From positions 4,092,001 to 4,156,000 of the forward strand of contig NZ_CP023202.1 in the NCBI RefSeq assembly GCF_000220705.2: a stretch of 64,000 bases of DNA, written 5' to 3'. Under the pieces are notes generated by a model that was not told where the DNA came from, did no database searches, and saw only the letters and a program-made list of their open reading frames with translations. The translations under genes and the position numbers were made by a program. Each line of letters opens with the position of its first letter. Position 1 is the stretch's first letter. Shown one piece after another: positions 44,599 through 52,610 of the stretch. The stretch comes from Streptomyces xinghaiensis S187. GTDB lineage: Bacteria; Actinomycetota; Actinomycetes; Streptomycetales; Streptomycetaceae.

Positions 44599-46497
44599 CT
44601 ACCGGCGGAAGACCGTGATCGAGTGGCCGACCTGCTCGACCGCCCTGCTGCTCTCCACCAGCGCCGCAAGTCTGCCCTCCGCCTTGGCGATCGCGGAGTT
44701 CGAGACGACGAGCAGCCCGCGCACCCGGCTCGGCGGCACCTTGCGGGGATCGGACGCCTCGATGCCGTAGTGGGACGGGACGCCGCTGCCCTTGTAGACC
44801 AGCCAGACCCGCTGGCCCGGGTACCGTTCCCGCAGACGGTCGGCAAGCCGTCCCAGGTCCTGGCCCCAGTCGACGTTCGAGTCGTGCAGATGGCGGTGGG
44901 TGTTCGAGGGCCCGCCGAACGCCTCGTTCGCGTACGGCAGGTAGTACGGGAACGTCCGCAGTGAGCTGACGGCGGCGAAGAGGAGCAGCGCGGCGACCGT
45001 CGCCCCGAGGGCGCGCCGCCATCGCGCGGGCGTCCGCAGTGCGGCCACCGCACCGGCTCTACCGGCGACGGCGACGGCGACCGCACCGGCCGCCGCGACC
45101 GCCAGCAGCATCGGCAGGAAGACGGCGTAGCGGACGCCCAGATCGCGGTCCCCGCTCATGGCCGCGAGCAGCAGTACGGCCGCCGGGACGAGTACGTACG
45201 GTGCCGCCGGGCGCAGCCGGGGAATCGTCACCAGTGCCACCGCGCCCGCCGTCCACAGCGCGAGTGCGCCGAGGGGTGTCTTCACCAGCAGCGCGGCCGG
45301 CAGGTAGTACCAGAGCGAACCGCTGTAGTGCCGACCGAAGAGGAAGCCCTCCCACCCGGCGTCCTCGAACGCGAACTGGATGAGCATCCCGTCCCGGAAG
45401 GGCTCGGGGAACGGCAGCAGGGCGACGAGCTGTCCGCGCAGCCCGTGCGCGTCCGGAACGCTCCCCGGCGCCGTCCAGCGCAGCCGTGGATCGACGGCCA
45501 GGTAGGAGGCCCAGACGACGGCGATGCCGGCCAGGGCCACGCCTGCCGCCGCCAGGAGAGCCGGCCACAGCAGCCGGGCGGCCCGGGGGAGTTGGGGGAG
45601 GCCGCGGGGGCGGCCGGAGGCGGTGGGGCTGCCGTCGCTCCCCGGCCCGCCGTCCGTTCTGCGCCGGTACCGGACGACGGTCGACAGCGCGGCCAGCGGC
45701 AGCAGCACCGGAACGGCCGCCAGCATGCTCATCTTCGTCGCCACGGCCGCGCCGAGCGCCGCACCGGCGAGCGGGAGGCAGAGCAGCGGTCGTCGCCGGG
45801 CCCGCCACAGCAGCCAGACGGACGTCAGCAGGAAGCCGGCCGCCGGGGCGTCGAGCGTGGCCAGCGAGCCGTGGGCGATGACGTCGGGGGAGAACGCGTA
45901 CAGGGCGAGTGCCACCAAGCCGCCCAGCGCACCGGCCAGATCACGGGCGAAGGTGAAGACGACAACACCGAACAGCAGGGTCAGCGCGATCACCGGCAGC
46001 CGCGCCAGCAGCATCAGCCGCCCCGGGTCGTTGCCCGACTCGTACAGGAGACGCCGCCCGAGTTCCGTCTGGTCGCCGTCGAATCCCGGTTCGAGACGGG
46101 CGTCGGCGAAGGCCGTTCCGGTCGCGATGACCAGCTTGCCCAGCGGCGGGTGTTCGGGGTTGAACCGCAGGCTGTGCTCGCGCCGGTAGACCTCGGCCGT
46201 GCCGACGTACACGGGTTCGTCGATGGTCGGCGTCTGCCGCACGGCCGTCGTGACCATGGCGACCGCCATCTGTCCGAGCAGCGCGGCCACGAGGACCGCG
46301 AGGACCCACCGGCGGTGCCGCCGCAGCCACGCCTCAACGTGCCCGCGCGGGCTGGGCGCCTCCCTGCCCGGCGCCGGGACAGCCGCCGGAGGTCCGCCGG
46401 CGACTTCCCCCACCGGCTCGCCCCTGGGCCCGCCCGCGGCCCCGAACCGCCCTTCGCTCTCCGCCGGGCCGAGAACCGGGCCCTGCCCCGGCCTCAT
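44599..46497 (-). CDS. Glycosyltransferase family 39 (PMT-like) multi-pass membrane protein
   Basis: The 632-residue protein has a basic N-terminal tail, then about ten transmembrane helices. The first extracytoplasmic loop carries TPTIDEPVYV (acidic residue near the first helix, as in PMT/ArnT enzymes) and the loop FNPEHPPLGK is a hallmark of GT39. A soluble C-terminal domain (HLHDSNVDWGQDLG through ITVFRR) follows. It would transfer a sugar from a polyprenyl-phosphate donor to protein or cell-wall glycan outside the membrane. No partner genes are adjacent; its acceptor is unknown. Confidence 0.9.
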   Translation of the reverse strand: MRPGQGPVLGPAESEGRFGAAGGPRGEPVGEVAGGPPAAVPAPGREAPSPRGHVEAWLRRHRRWVLAVLVAALLGQMAVAMVTTAVRQTPTIDEPVYVGTAEVYRREHSLRFNPEHPPLGKLVIATGTAFADARLEPGFDGDQTELGRRLLYESGNDPGRLMLLARLPVIALTLLFGVVVFTFARDLAGALGGLVALALYAFSPDVIAHGSLATLDAPAAGFLLTSVWLLWRARRRPLLCLPLAGAALGAAVATKMSMLAAVPVLLPLAALSTVVRYRRRTDGGPGSDGSPTASGRPRGLPQLPRAARLLWPALLAAAGVALAGIAVVWASYLAVDPRLRWTAPGSVPDAHGLRGQLVALLPFPEPFRDGMLIQFAFEDAGWEGFLFGRHYSGSLWYYLPAALLVKTPLGALALWTAGAVALVTIPRLRPAAPYVLVPAAVLLLAAMSGDRDLGVRYAVFLPMLLAVAAAGAVAVAVAGRAGAVAALRTPARWRRALGATVAALLLFAAVSSLRTFPYYLPYANEAFGGPSNTHRHLHDSNVDWGQDLGRLADRLRERYPGQRVWLVYKGSGVPSHYGIEASDPRKVPPSRVRGLLVVSNSAIAKAEGRLAALVESSRAVEQVGHSITVFRR

Positions 46498-46774
46498 CGG
46501 CCGCTCGGCGCGCGGAGCCCTCCGACCGTGCCGCCGGACCGTCTACGTGTCCCGGTCCCGGGCCCGGTGGTCCCGGTCCCGGGCCCGGCCACGATCACGG
46601 CCGTGGGGTGGGGGCCGGGACCGGGACGGCGGCGAAGACGATGCGAAGCGACCATGGCCCCACCCTCGCAAGCAACTCCCGCCCCCGCAGCCACTTCCGT
46701 GAACGGCGCGGACGCTGAACGGCGACAGGGCCGCGCGCGGAGGGAAGCCGCCCGGCCGCGCGGACGGGAAGGGC
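46498..46774. repeat. Gap with 21-bp-period direct repeat
   Basis: Two perfect 19-bp copies (46550-46568 and 46571-46589; unit TCCCGGTCCCGGGCCCGG plus T/C) occur upstream of the glycosyltransferase gene. No coding sequence is seen in the 277-bp gap. Confidence 0.55.
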
Positions 46775-47158
46775 TCACCGCGGAACGCTGTGCTCCCCCG
46801 GCCGTTGAGTCGGCAGGACACCCTGATCGGCCAGATTCGTCACCGCATCCGTGTGCTCGCGGATCAGGTAGTCCATGGCGTGCTGGCTCGTCGACTCGTA
46901 CTCCAACTGCTCGCGGTAGAAGCGCAGCCGTTCCTCGCAGTCCTGGATCACCTCGCCCCAGGTACGGACCCAGACCCGGTACGAGGGCTGGTCGACAGCG
47001 CAGCCGGGTGCGCGTCCGCGCTGGTGGGCCATCTGCCGGAGGTTGTCGTCCACGGTGTTCCCGATCAGCCAGAAATCCCAGGTGACGCGGGTGTCGCGGA
47101 ACCGGTCATCGCCCATCACCGCCTGGGCGTAGCCGCTGATCTGCCCCAGCTCGGCCAT
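46775..47158 (-). pseudogene. C-terminal fragment of a large HATPase-like protein
   Basis: The 127-codon frame from ATG 47158 reads AELGQISGYAQAVMGDD, VTWDFWLIGNTVDD, YRVWVRTWGEVIQDCEERL and YESTSQHAMDYLIREHTD. This resembles, from memory, the extreme C-terminus of large bacterial HSP90/histidine-kinase-type ATPases found in conflict contexts. The N-terminal ATPase is absent: the sequence runs directly into the tnpA remnant. The IS insertion plus a deletion probably destroyed the gene. Assignment is tentative. Confidence 0.5.
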
Positions 47159-47171
47159 GCCGAGGAGCACG

Positions 47172-47620
47172 CTCGGCCGCTTGAGCTTTTTGCTGCTCGA
47201 TGTACTGGCGGACGATCGCCAGCGGTGCTCCGCCGCACGATGCGGAGAAGTATGAGGGCGACCACAGGTGCCCGTGCATGATGGCGCGGTTGATCCGGCC
47301 GGTGAACTCTCCCCCAGCCTTCGGCCGGGAGGTGCCCCCAGCCGTATCCGCCGGGCGGAGACGCCCTTGAGGCTGTTGACCAGCTTGGAGACGGCGACCT
47401 TGGGCGGGTAGTGCACCAACAGGTGGACGTGATCGCGTTCGCCGTTGAACTCCTTCAGCTCCGCCTCGAAGTCCTCGCAGACCTTGCGCATGATCTCTTC
47501 GCGGCGCGTCGGCATCGCGTCGTTGAACACCCCGCGCCGGTACTTCGCCACGAAGGCCGAATGCTCGTGCATCGCGGAAACAGCGTGTCTGCCCCGCCTG
47601 TAATAGTTCTGTCCATCTGT
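47172..47620 (-). pseudogene. tnpA: tnpA (IS200-like Y1 transposase), frameshifted by 32-bp insert
   Basis: Two frames together give a nearly full IS200-type Y1 transposase. The first covers HSAFVAKYRRGVFNDAM through DHVHLLVHYPPKVAVSKLVN (HUH motif HVH) to GVSARRIR. The second covers EFTGRINRAIMHGHLWSPSY and ends IVRQYIEQQKA with the catalytic Tyr. Between them lies a 32-bp palindromic insert that changes frame; removing it restores the expected RIR-EF junction. The N-terminus lacks an obvious start. The enzyme is therefore inactive. Confidence 0.75.
47310..47341. repeat. 32-bp palindromic repeat inserted in tnpA
   Basis: The insert reads on the minus strand CTGGGGGCACCTCCCGG then CCGAAGGCTGGGGGA and is an imperfect palindrome. 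I recall closely similar short palindromes being scattered widely in Streptomyces genomes. Its 32-bp length disrupts the reading frame of tnpA exactly here. Confidence 0.65.
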
Positions 47621-47647
47621 GAGGTGAATCGTCGTAGGATCTTGGTT

Positions 47648-48892
47648 GTGCAGCTCCGCTACAACTACCGGGCCTACCCGGACGCCGCACAGCGCCGTGC
47701 GCTGGCCCGTGCGTTCGGGTGCGCCCGCGTGGTGTGGAACGACTGCCTGCGCGACCGGAAACAAGCGCACGCGGCGGGACTGCCGTACGTGACGTCGGCC
47801 GAGCTGTCCCGGCTGCGCATCACCCAGGCCAAGCGCACCGCCGAGCGCGCCTGGCTCGCCGAGGTGTCGGCGGTTGTCCTGCAGCAGTCCCTGCGGGACC
47901 TGGACACCGCCTACAAGAACTTCTTCGACAGCCTCAAAGGCAAGCGGCCAGGCCGCAAGGTGGGGCCGCCCCGGTACAAGTCGAAGAAGGACACCCGGCA
48001 GTCGATCCGCCTCAACACCAACGCCTTCTGTCTGAAGGACGACGGCACGGTGTACGTGGCCAAGGTCGGCAACCTCAAGGTCAAGTGGTCGCGCCGGCTT
48101 CCGGCCGCACCCACGTCTCTGACCGTCACCAAGGACAGCTGCGGCCGGTGCTTCCTCAGCTTCGTCGTGGACACCGAGCCGGACATCCTCCCCGAGACGG
48201 AAGCAGAGTCCGGTATCGACCTCGGCCTGTCCGCCTTCGCCGTCCTGTCCGACGGCAGGAAGATCGACAGTCCCCGCTTCCTGCGGCGGGCGGAGAAGAA
48301 GCTCAGGCGTCTTCAGCGGGAGCTGTCTCGTAAGGCCAGGGGATCGAAGAACCGGGCCAAGGCCCGCATCAAAGTCGCACGCCAGCACGCCAGGGTGGCC
48401 GACCGGCGCCGGGACTTCCACCACAAGGCATCCACACAGATCATTCGCGACAACCAAGCGGTGTATGTGGAAGACCTCGCGGTGTCCGGTCTCGGGCGCA
48501 CCCGGCTCGCCAAGTCGGTGCACGACGCGGGATGGTCCGCGTTCACCGGCATGCTGGAGTACAAGGCGGCCAGGCACGGCCGCACCTTCGCCAGGGTGGA
48601 CCGTGCTTTTCCGTCCTCCCAGGTCTGCTCGGCCTGCGGATTCCGGGACGGTCCCAAGCCCCTGCACGTCCGGGAGTGGACGTGCAGGGGTTGTGGCACC
48701 GTGCACGACCGCGACCACAATGCAGCCCGCAACGTCCTCTGCGAAGGACGCCGCATCGTCGCCGCCGGACGGGCGGAGACACCAAACGCCTGTGGAGCGC
48801 CGGTAAGACGGGCACCCGTGCCCGCACAGCGCGGTGAAGCAGGAAGCCCCCGGAAGGGTCAGCCGACCCAGGCCGGAATCCCTGGACCTTAG
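47648..48892 (+). CDS. tnpB: TnpB, RNA-guided nuclease of IS200/IS605 family
   Basis: The 414-residue protein is full length. The N-terminal part begins QLRYNYRAYPDAAQRRAL. The RuvC-like nuclease triad is intact: Asp191 in GIDLGLSAFAVL, Glu275 in VYVEDLAVSGL and Asp356 in DRDHNAARN. The zinc finger (CSACG ... CRGCG) lies between the last two. TnpB is known to cut DNA guided by an omega-RNA made from the element's right end, favouring retention of the element. GTG at 47648 is chosen; TTG at 47642 is an alternative. The Pro/Arg-rich end overlaps the region where the guide RNA would be encoded. Confidence 0.92.
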   Translation: MQLRYNYRAYPDAAQRRALARAFGCARVVWNDCLRDRKQAHAAGLPYVTSAELSRLRITQAKRTAERAWLAEVSAVVLQQSLRDLDTAYKNFFDSLKGKRPGRKVGPPRYKSKKDTRQSIRLNTNAFCLKDDGTVYVAKVGNLKVKWSRRLPAAPTSLTVTKDSCGRCFLSFVVDTEPDILPETEAESGIDLGLSAFAVLSDGRKIDSPRFLRRAEKKLRRLQRELSRKARGSKNRAKARIKVARQHARVADRRRDFHHKASTQIIRDNQAVYVEDLAVSGLGRTRLAKSVHDAGWSAFTGMLEYKAARHGRTFARVDRAFPSSQVCSACGFRDGPKPLHVREWTCRGCGTVHDRDHNAARNVLCEGRRIVAAGRAETPNACGAPVRRAPVPAQRGEAGSPRKGQPTQAGIPGP

Positions 48893-48912
48893 GCCAGGGA
48901 GCACGTCAAAAC
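48780..48912 (+). ncRNA. Predicted omega-RNA (reRNA) scaffold region at tnpB 3' end
   Basis: In this family the guide-RNA scaffold overlaps the 3' end of tnpB and the right end of the element, with the guide read from flanking DNA after the right boundary. The hairpin TCCCTGG/CCAGGGA (48881-48902) and GCACGTCAA are positioned accordingly. The guide would begin near 48911 (AACTCGGATG). Extent is inferred. Confidence 0.4.
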
Positions 48913-48958
48913 TCGGATGTTCGGAACAAGTCACTGGGAGTTTCCGTACGGTGTGGTC

Positions 48959-49576
48959 TCAGAGGCGCAGCTCGGGCGGGAAGCCCGTCCACCGCAGCTC
49001 GGGCGGCAGGTGCCCCGTGTCGTTGTAGACGAGCACGGAGGCCGGGCGGTCCGGGGCGTAACGGATCACCGTGAGGGCGGCGTTGGCGTGGTTCAGCCCG
49101 ATCCAGCGCCAGTCGGGGGCGTCGAGGGCGGCGCGGACCAGCCAGCCGATCAGGAAGGTGTGCGTGACGACCAGTTCGTGGCGCGGTTCGGCACCGTCCA
49201 CCGGCCCGGTGAACCGCCGGAGGGCTTCCCGGGCCATGGCCGGTCCGTTCTCCCGCTCCTCCGCCGGGAATCCGGAGAGTCGGTCGAGCAGGAGATCCGC
49301 GGAGGCCGGCGGCCGTTTCTCGCGGCGCGGGACGTGGGGCACGTAATCGCCGGCCGGCTCACAGCGGTGCACGGGAACGCCGTCCACCTGTGCGGCGATC
49401 AGCCGGGCGGTCTGCGCCGCGCGGGGCAGCGGGCCGTGGTGGATCACGGAGATCGGGCGGCTCCGCAGCCGTTCGCCGAGAGCCGTCGCCTGGCGGCGGC
49501 CGTTCCCGGTCAGGGCGCTCCCGTCCGGGGACGCCTCGCCGTGCCGGGTCAGCCAGAGGTAGCGATCGGCCGCCAT
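48959..49576 (-). CDS. Histidine phosphatase superfamily protein
   Basis: The 205-residue protein has the phosphoglycerate-mutase-like active site LTRHGEASPDGS (phospho-acceptor His in RHG), SVIHHGPLPRAAQTA and ELVVTHTFLIGWLVR (second catalytic His). Such enzymes remove phosphate from small molecules or proteins; substrate unknown. ATG at 49576 has GGGAGAG upstream; GTG at 49606 is an alternative. It begins the conserved chromosome after the island. Confidence 0.92.
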   Translation of the reverse strand: MAADRYLWLTRHGEASPDGSALTGNGRRQATALGERLRSRPISVIHHGPLPRAAQTARLIAAQVDGVPVHRCEPAGDYVPHVPRREKRPPASADLLLDRLSGFPAEERENGPAMAREALRRFTGPVDGAEPRHELVVTHTFLIGWLVRAALDAPDWRWIGLNHANAALTVIRYAPDRPASVLVYNDTGHLPPELRWTGFPPELRL

Positions 49577-49926
49577 GTCGCTCTCCCGGGGATGATTGGT
49601 GATCACGCCTTGAAGGGGATGGACGCCGTCCTCGTCGCCCCGGTTGCGCTTCGGGTGACGGTGGTGGCGGCCCGGGCCGTGTGTCGCTCACCGCGCCGCC
49701 GTGACGGTGCGGTCTCCGGAGCGGCCGTACCGAGTCCCCTTCGGCGAGGCGGAGTTCGCCGGAGCGGGTGAACCGACCGCGGTGCCGTCGGGGCCGGTCC
49801 GGCCCGGCTGTATGGCGGGCTCCGCCGCTCCCTCCCCGGTTCCGTCGGCGGGGAGGGAGCGGCGGCTCGGTCAGGTGTACGGCTGCGGGGTTCGCTCCGT
49901 TCGGCCGGACACCGACCGCTTCGGGG
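49577..49926. other. Gene-free 350-bp interval with strong hairpin
   Basis: Between the phosphatase (minus) and the end of the oxidoreductase operon (minus) no gene is supported. The region contains a strong terminator hairpin at 49822-49865 and the promoter of the phosphatase gene. Confidence 0.4.
49822..49865 (-). terminator. 16-bp perfect hairpin ending the GMC operon
   Basis: Arms 49822-49837 and 49850-49865 pair perfectly with a 12-nt loop, 61 bp after the last operon stop on the minus strand. It probably terminates the four-gene operon. Confidence 0.75.
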
Positions 49927-50964
49927 TCACGGCCGCTCGCCGACCTCCGCGTGCGCCGTGTGGTCCAGGAACCAGCGGCGCTCCGTCTCCCAGCGGGAGC
50001 CGGTGCGGCGCTCGGCCACGACCTCCGCGCTCGCCCGCTCGCTGTTGGTGCAGGTGGCCGTCGCGCCGTCCGGATCGGTGTACGAGAGGGCGACGCAGTC
50101 GGCCGGGTCCTGGCGGACCTCCACCCGGAGCCGGCGGCGGCCCGCCCGGCCGGTCACCGTCCACTCCGGCAGGCCGATGTCCGCCGTGAAGCGCGGTGCC
50201 GCGAGCAGCGGGTCGCGCGGCCAGTCCTTGCCGCCGACGCGCAGTTGCAGCAGGGGGAGGGGCGGAAGCAGCCGCATCCCGGGGCGGCGGGCCACGGCCG
50301 CCACGATCTCCAGGACGTCGCCGCCGCCCAGGCCGGCGTGGAGCCAGGCCCACCGCTTCGCGTTGCCGTGCCCGGCGATCCGCGACACCCCGCCCCGCGC
50401 GTCCGCCAACTCCAGCTTCTCGCCGTGCACGTCCACCTCGCCGTAGAAGCGGGCGTCCGGCGCGGGCACGATCTGCGCGGCCGGGAGCAATCCCGTCCGC
50501 CATGCCCAGCGCGGGAAGGTGTACAGCGGTGCGCCGCCGCCCTCCACCACGCGCAGCCGCCAGCGGATGCCGCCCGCCGCCCCCGCCAGCAGGCTGCTGG
50601 AGGCGTGGACTTCGGGGGAGGTGTAGTACGGGACGGGGCTGTCCGCCACCGGCAGGGTGGCCCCGGGTGACTCCGGGCCGAACCGTTCCGTCACCGGCGG
50701 GCTTCCGTCCGCCGGGAAGACGGAGATCCAGCCGTGCGGCCGGGCCGGTCCGCCGTCCGCCGGGGCGACCACCTCGTGGTGGATCCAGACGCCCGTGCCG
50801 GTGCGCGGGTCCGTGAGGGTGGCGTACCAGACCTCCAGGCGGCCGGACTTGCCGGTGAGCCGGGGCCGGTACAGCCGCTCCAGCGCCTCGCGGCCCGCCG
50901 TCGCGCCCGCGCCCTTCCCTGCGCTCTTCCCCGGGCCCGTCCCCATCTCCGCTCCGCCCGTCAT
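49927..50964 (-). CDS. Lipocalin-like (AttH/CrtC-type) protein of unknown role
   Basis: The 345-residue protein begins with a short Gly/Lys stretch, then WYATLTDPRTGTGVWIHHEVV, WISVFPADGSPPVTERFGPES, and GGIRWRLRVVEGG; beta-rich segments alternate throughout. The pattern resembles AttH/carotenoid 1,2-hydratase-like double lipocalins, but I cannot confirm it. Its ATG overlaps the stop of the GMC oxidoreductase gene by 4 bp (ATGA), so the two enzymes are co-translated. No signal peptide. A steroid/terpenoid-modifying role is suggested by the neighbour only. Confidence 0.75.
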   Translation of the reverse strand: MTGGAEMGTGPGKSAGKGAGATAGREALERLYRPRLTGKSGRLEVWYATLTDPRTGTGVWIHHEVVAPADGGPARPHGWISVFPADGSPPVTERFGPESPGATLPVADSPVPYYTSPEVHASSSLLAGAAGGIRWRLRVVEGGGAPLYTFPRWAWRTGLLPAAQIVPAPDARFYGEVDVHGEKLELADARGGVSRIAGHGNAKRWAWLHAGLGGGDVLEIVAAVARRPGMRLLPPLPLLQLRVGGKDWPRDPLLAAPRFTADIGLPEWTVTGRAGRRRLRVEVRQDPADCVALSYTDPDGATATCTNSERASAEVVAERRTGSRWETERRWFLDHTAHAEVGERP

Positions 50965-52610
50965 CGTCCGCTCCCCTGCAGTGTCCTGAGCGCCGCCTTC
51001 CGCGCCGCCGTCCCGCCGTCCGGGGACGGCGCCCCGTACCGCACATCCACCCCGGCCTCCGCCGCCCGTTCCACGATGGACGGGCAGGCGCGCTCGGCCA
51101 GCGCCGCGACCGTCAGCGAGGGGTTGACGCACAGGGAGGTCGGGACGGCGGAGGCGTCCGTCACGAACAGGCCCGGGTGGCCGCGCAGTTCGTTGCGGTC
51201 GTCCAGGGCGGACGTGGCCGGGTCGTCGCCGATCCGGCAGGACGACAGCGGGTGCGCGCTGACCGACCCCGCGAACTCGCTCCACGGCCGCACCCGCGCC
51301 AGCCCGTCCTTCTCCAGCACGGCCCGCGCCTCCCGGTCCGCCTCCGCCCAGCCGCGCAGGGTGTTGGCGTTCGGCCGGTACCTCAGCGTGGACAGGCTCA
51401 GCGAGGAGGCGAGCCGCACGGCGGCGCCGGTGGGCGGCGGCGGGCCGAACACCCCTTCGTTGTCGTCCTCCGTCATCGCCAGGACGGAGAGCCAGGAGCG
51501 CCAGCGTGCCCGCAGCGCCTTCTTCTCCGTGCCGAACCAGCTCGTCGCCGGGTCGTCCGTGGCCTGCGCCAGGACGTTCGTGATGCCTGGGAAGTAGATC
51601 TGCTGGAGGGAGAAGCGGCTGAACTCCGGGGCGTCCGGGTCGAGCCGGTCGTAGGACATCGAGCCGATCGGCTTGCCGACGGGGAAGCCCTCGTACGGGA
51701 CACCCGGCGCCCGCTCCAGCCCGAGCAGGTCGCGCACCTTCCTCTCGTCGACGTCCGCGATGGACACCCGGTCGCCGTTGCCGGAGAAGTGGCGCCCCAC
51801 CGCGCGCGGCATGGAGCCCAGCAGGGCGGCCGACCGCCGGAGGATCACCGGGGTCGCCATGGCGCCGGCCGCTACCACCACGATCTTCGCCTCGATGAGG
51901 CCCGCGCCGGCCGGGACGCGGTAGTCGGTGCCGTCCAGCACGCTGTACGCGACCCGGTAGCGGTAGCCGGGCGTGACGGCGGGGGCGATGGTCTGCACCT
52001 CGTGCAGCGGGCGCACCTCCGCCCCGGCCGCCGTGGCCGCGGGCAGGTAGTTGAGCAGCATGGAGCGTTTGGCGTCGAAGCGGCAGCCGTTCAGCATCCA
52101 GTTGCAGTTGGTGCAGGTGTCGAGGTCGACGGCGAGCGGGACGGGGTTGCAGCTGCGCCCGGCCCGGTCGCAGGCGGCCGCGAACAGCCCGCCGGGGTAC
52201 GGCACGTCGTCCCAGCTCTGCCGGGCCACGGGGATGGCCTCCTCGACCCGGTCGTACCAGGGGTCGAGGGCGTCGCGGGTCAGCGCGGCCGGCCACAGGC
52301 GGCGGCCGAGGCCGCCCCGGCGTTCGAAGACGAAGCCGGGGGCGCGGAGCGAGGCGGCGAAGTAGACGACGCTGGAGCCGCCGACGCAGTTGCCGGCGAC
52401 GACGGTGATGCCGTCGCCCTGCACGAGGTCGACGGCGCGCGTGTAGCCGCCCATCCGCAGGTCGTGGGTGAAGTCCTGGGCGCTGAGCTCGGGCCCGCGT
52501 TCGAGAACGGTGACCTTCGCCCCGCCCGCCGCCAGATGGTAGGCGGGAATGGCGCCGCCGAAGCCGCTGCCGATGACAAGGACGTCGGTGCGTTCGATGG
52601 CGGTCGTCAT
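50961..52610 (-). CDS. GMC family oxidoreductase (cholesterol-oxidase-like)
   Basis: The 549-residue flavoprotein has the FAD-binding motif VLVIGSGFGGAIPAYHLA, the GMC segment VVAGNCVGGSSVVYFA, TNCNWMLNGCRFDAKRSMLLNYLP, and a C-terminal signature SAHPLSSCRIG with VTDASAVPTSLCVNPSLT. It resembles cholesterol-oxidase-like GMC enzymes that oxidise an alcohol. ATG at 52610 follows GGAGG and overlaps the stop of the preceding gene (ATGA). Export could occur with the Tat-like neighbour. Substrate unknown. Confidence 0.9.
   Translation of the reverse strand: MTTAIERTDVLVIGSGFGGAIPAYHLAAGGAKVTVLERGPELSAQDFTHDLRMGGYTRAVDLVQGDGITVVAGNCVGGSSVVYFAASLRAPGFVFERRGGLGRRLWPAALTRDALDPWYDRVEEAIPVARQSWDDVPYPGGLFAAACDRAGRSCNPVPLAVDLDTCTNCNWMLNGCRFDAKRSMLLNYLPAATAAGAEVRPLHEVQTIAPAVTPGYRYRVAYSVLDGTDYRVPAGAGLIEAKIVVVAAGAMATPVILRRSAALLGSMPRAVGRHFSGNGDRVSIADVDERKVRDLLGLERAPGVPYEGFPVGKPIGSMSYDRLDPDAPEFSRFSLQQIYFPGITNVLAQATDDPATSWFGTEKKALRARWRSWLSVLAMTEDDNEGVFGPPPPTGAAVRLASSLSLSTLRYRPNANTLRGWAEADREARAVLEKDGLARVRPWSEFAGSVSAHPLSSCRIGDDPATSALDDRNELRGHPGLFVTDASAVPTSLCVNPSLTVAALAERACPSIVERAAEAGVDVRYGAPSPDGGTAARKAALRTLQGSGR

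Larger units (their letters stand above)
47165..48910. mobile_element. IS200/IS605-type element with dead tnpA and intact tnpB
   Basis: The element comprises a divergent tnpA (minus, broken) and tnpB (plus, intact). The left boundary is uncertain (about 47165-47190, where tnpA runs into the ATPase fragment). The right end is about 48870-48910, where TCCCTGG-N8-CCAGGGA followed by GCACGTCAA resembles the subterminal hairpin of this family. No target-site duplication is expected for Y1 elements. Confidence 0.75.

Noticed and set aside
46498..46774. Small gene in the gap upstream of the glycosyltransferase
   Set aside because: Available frames are Arg/Gly/Pro-rich and follow the 21-bp repeat; no start with a ribosome-binding site.
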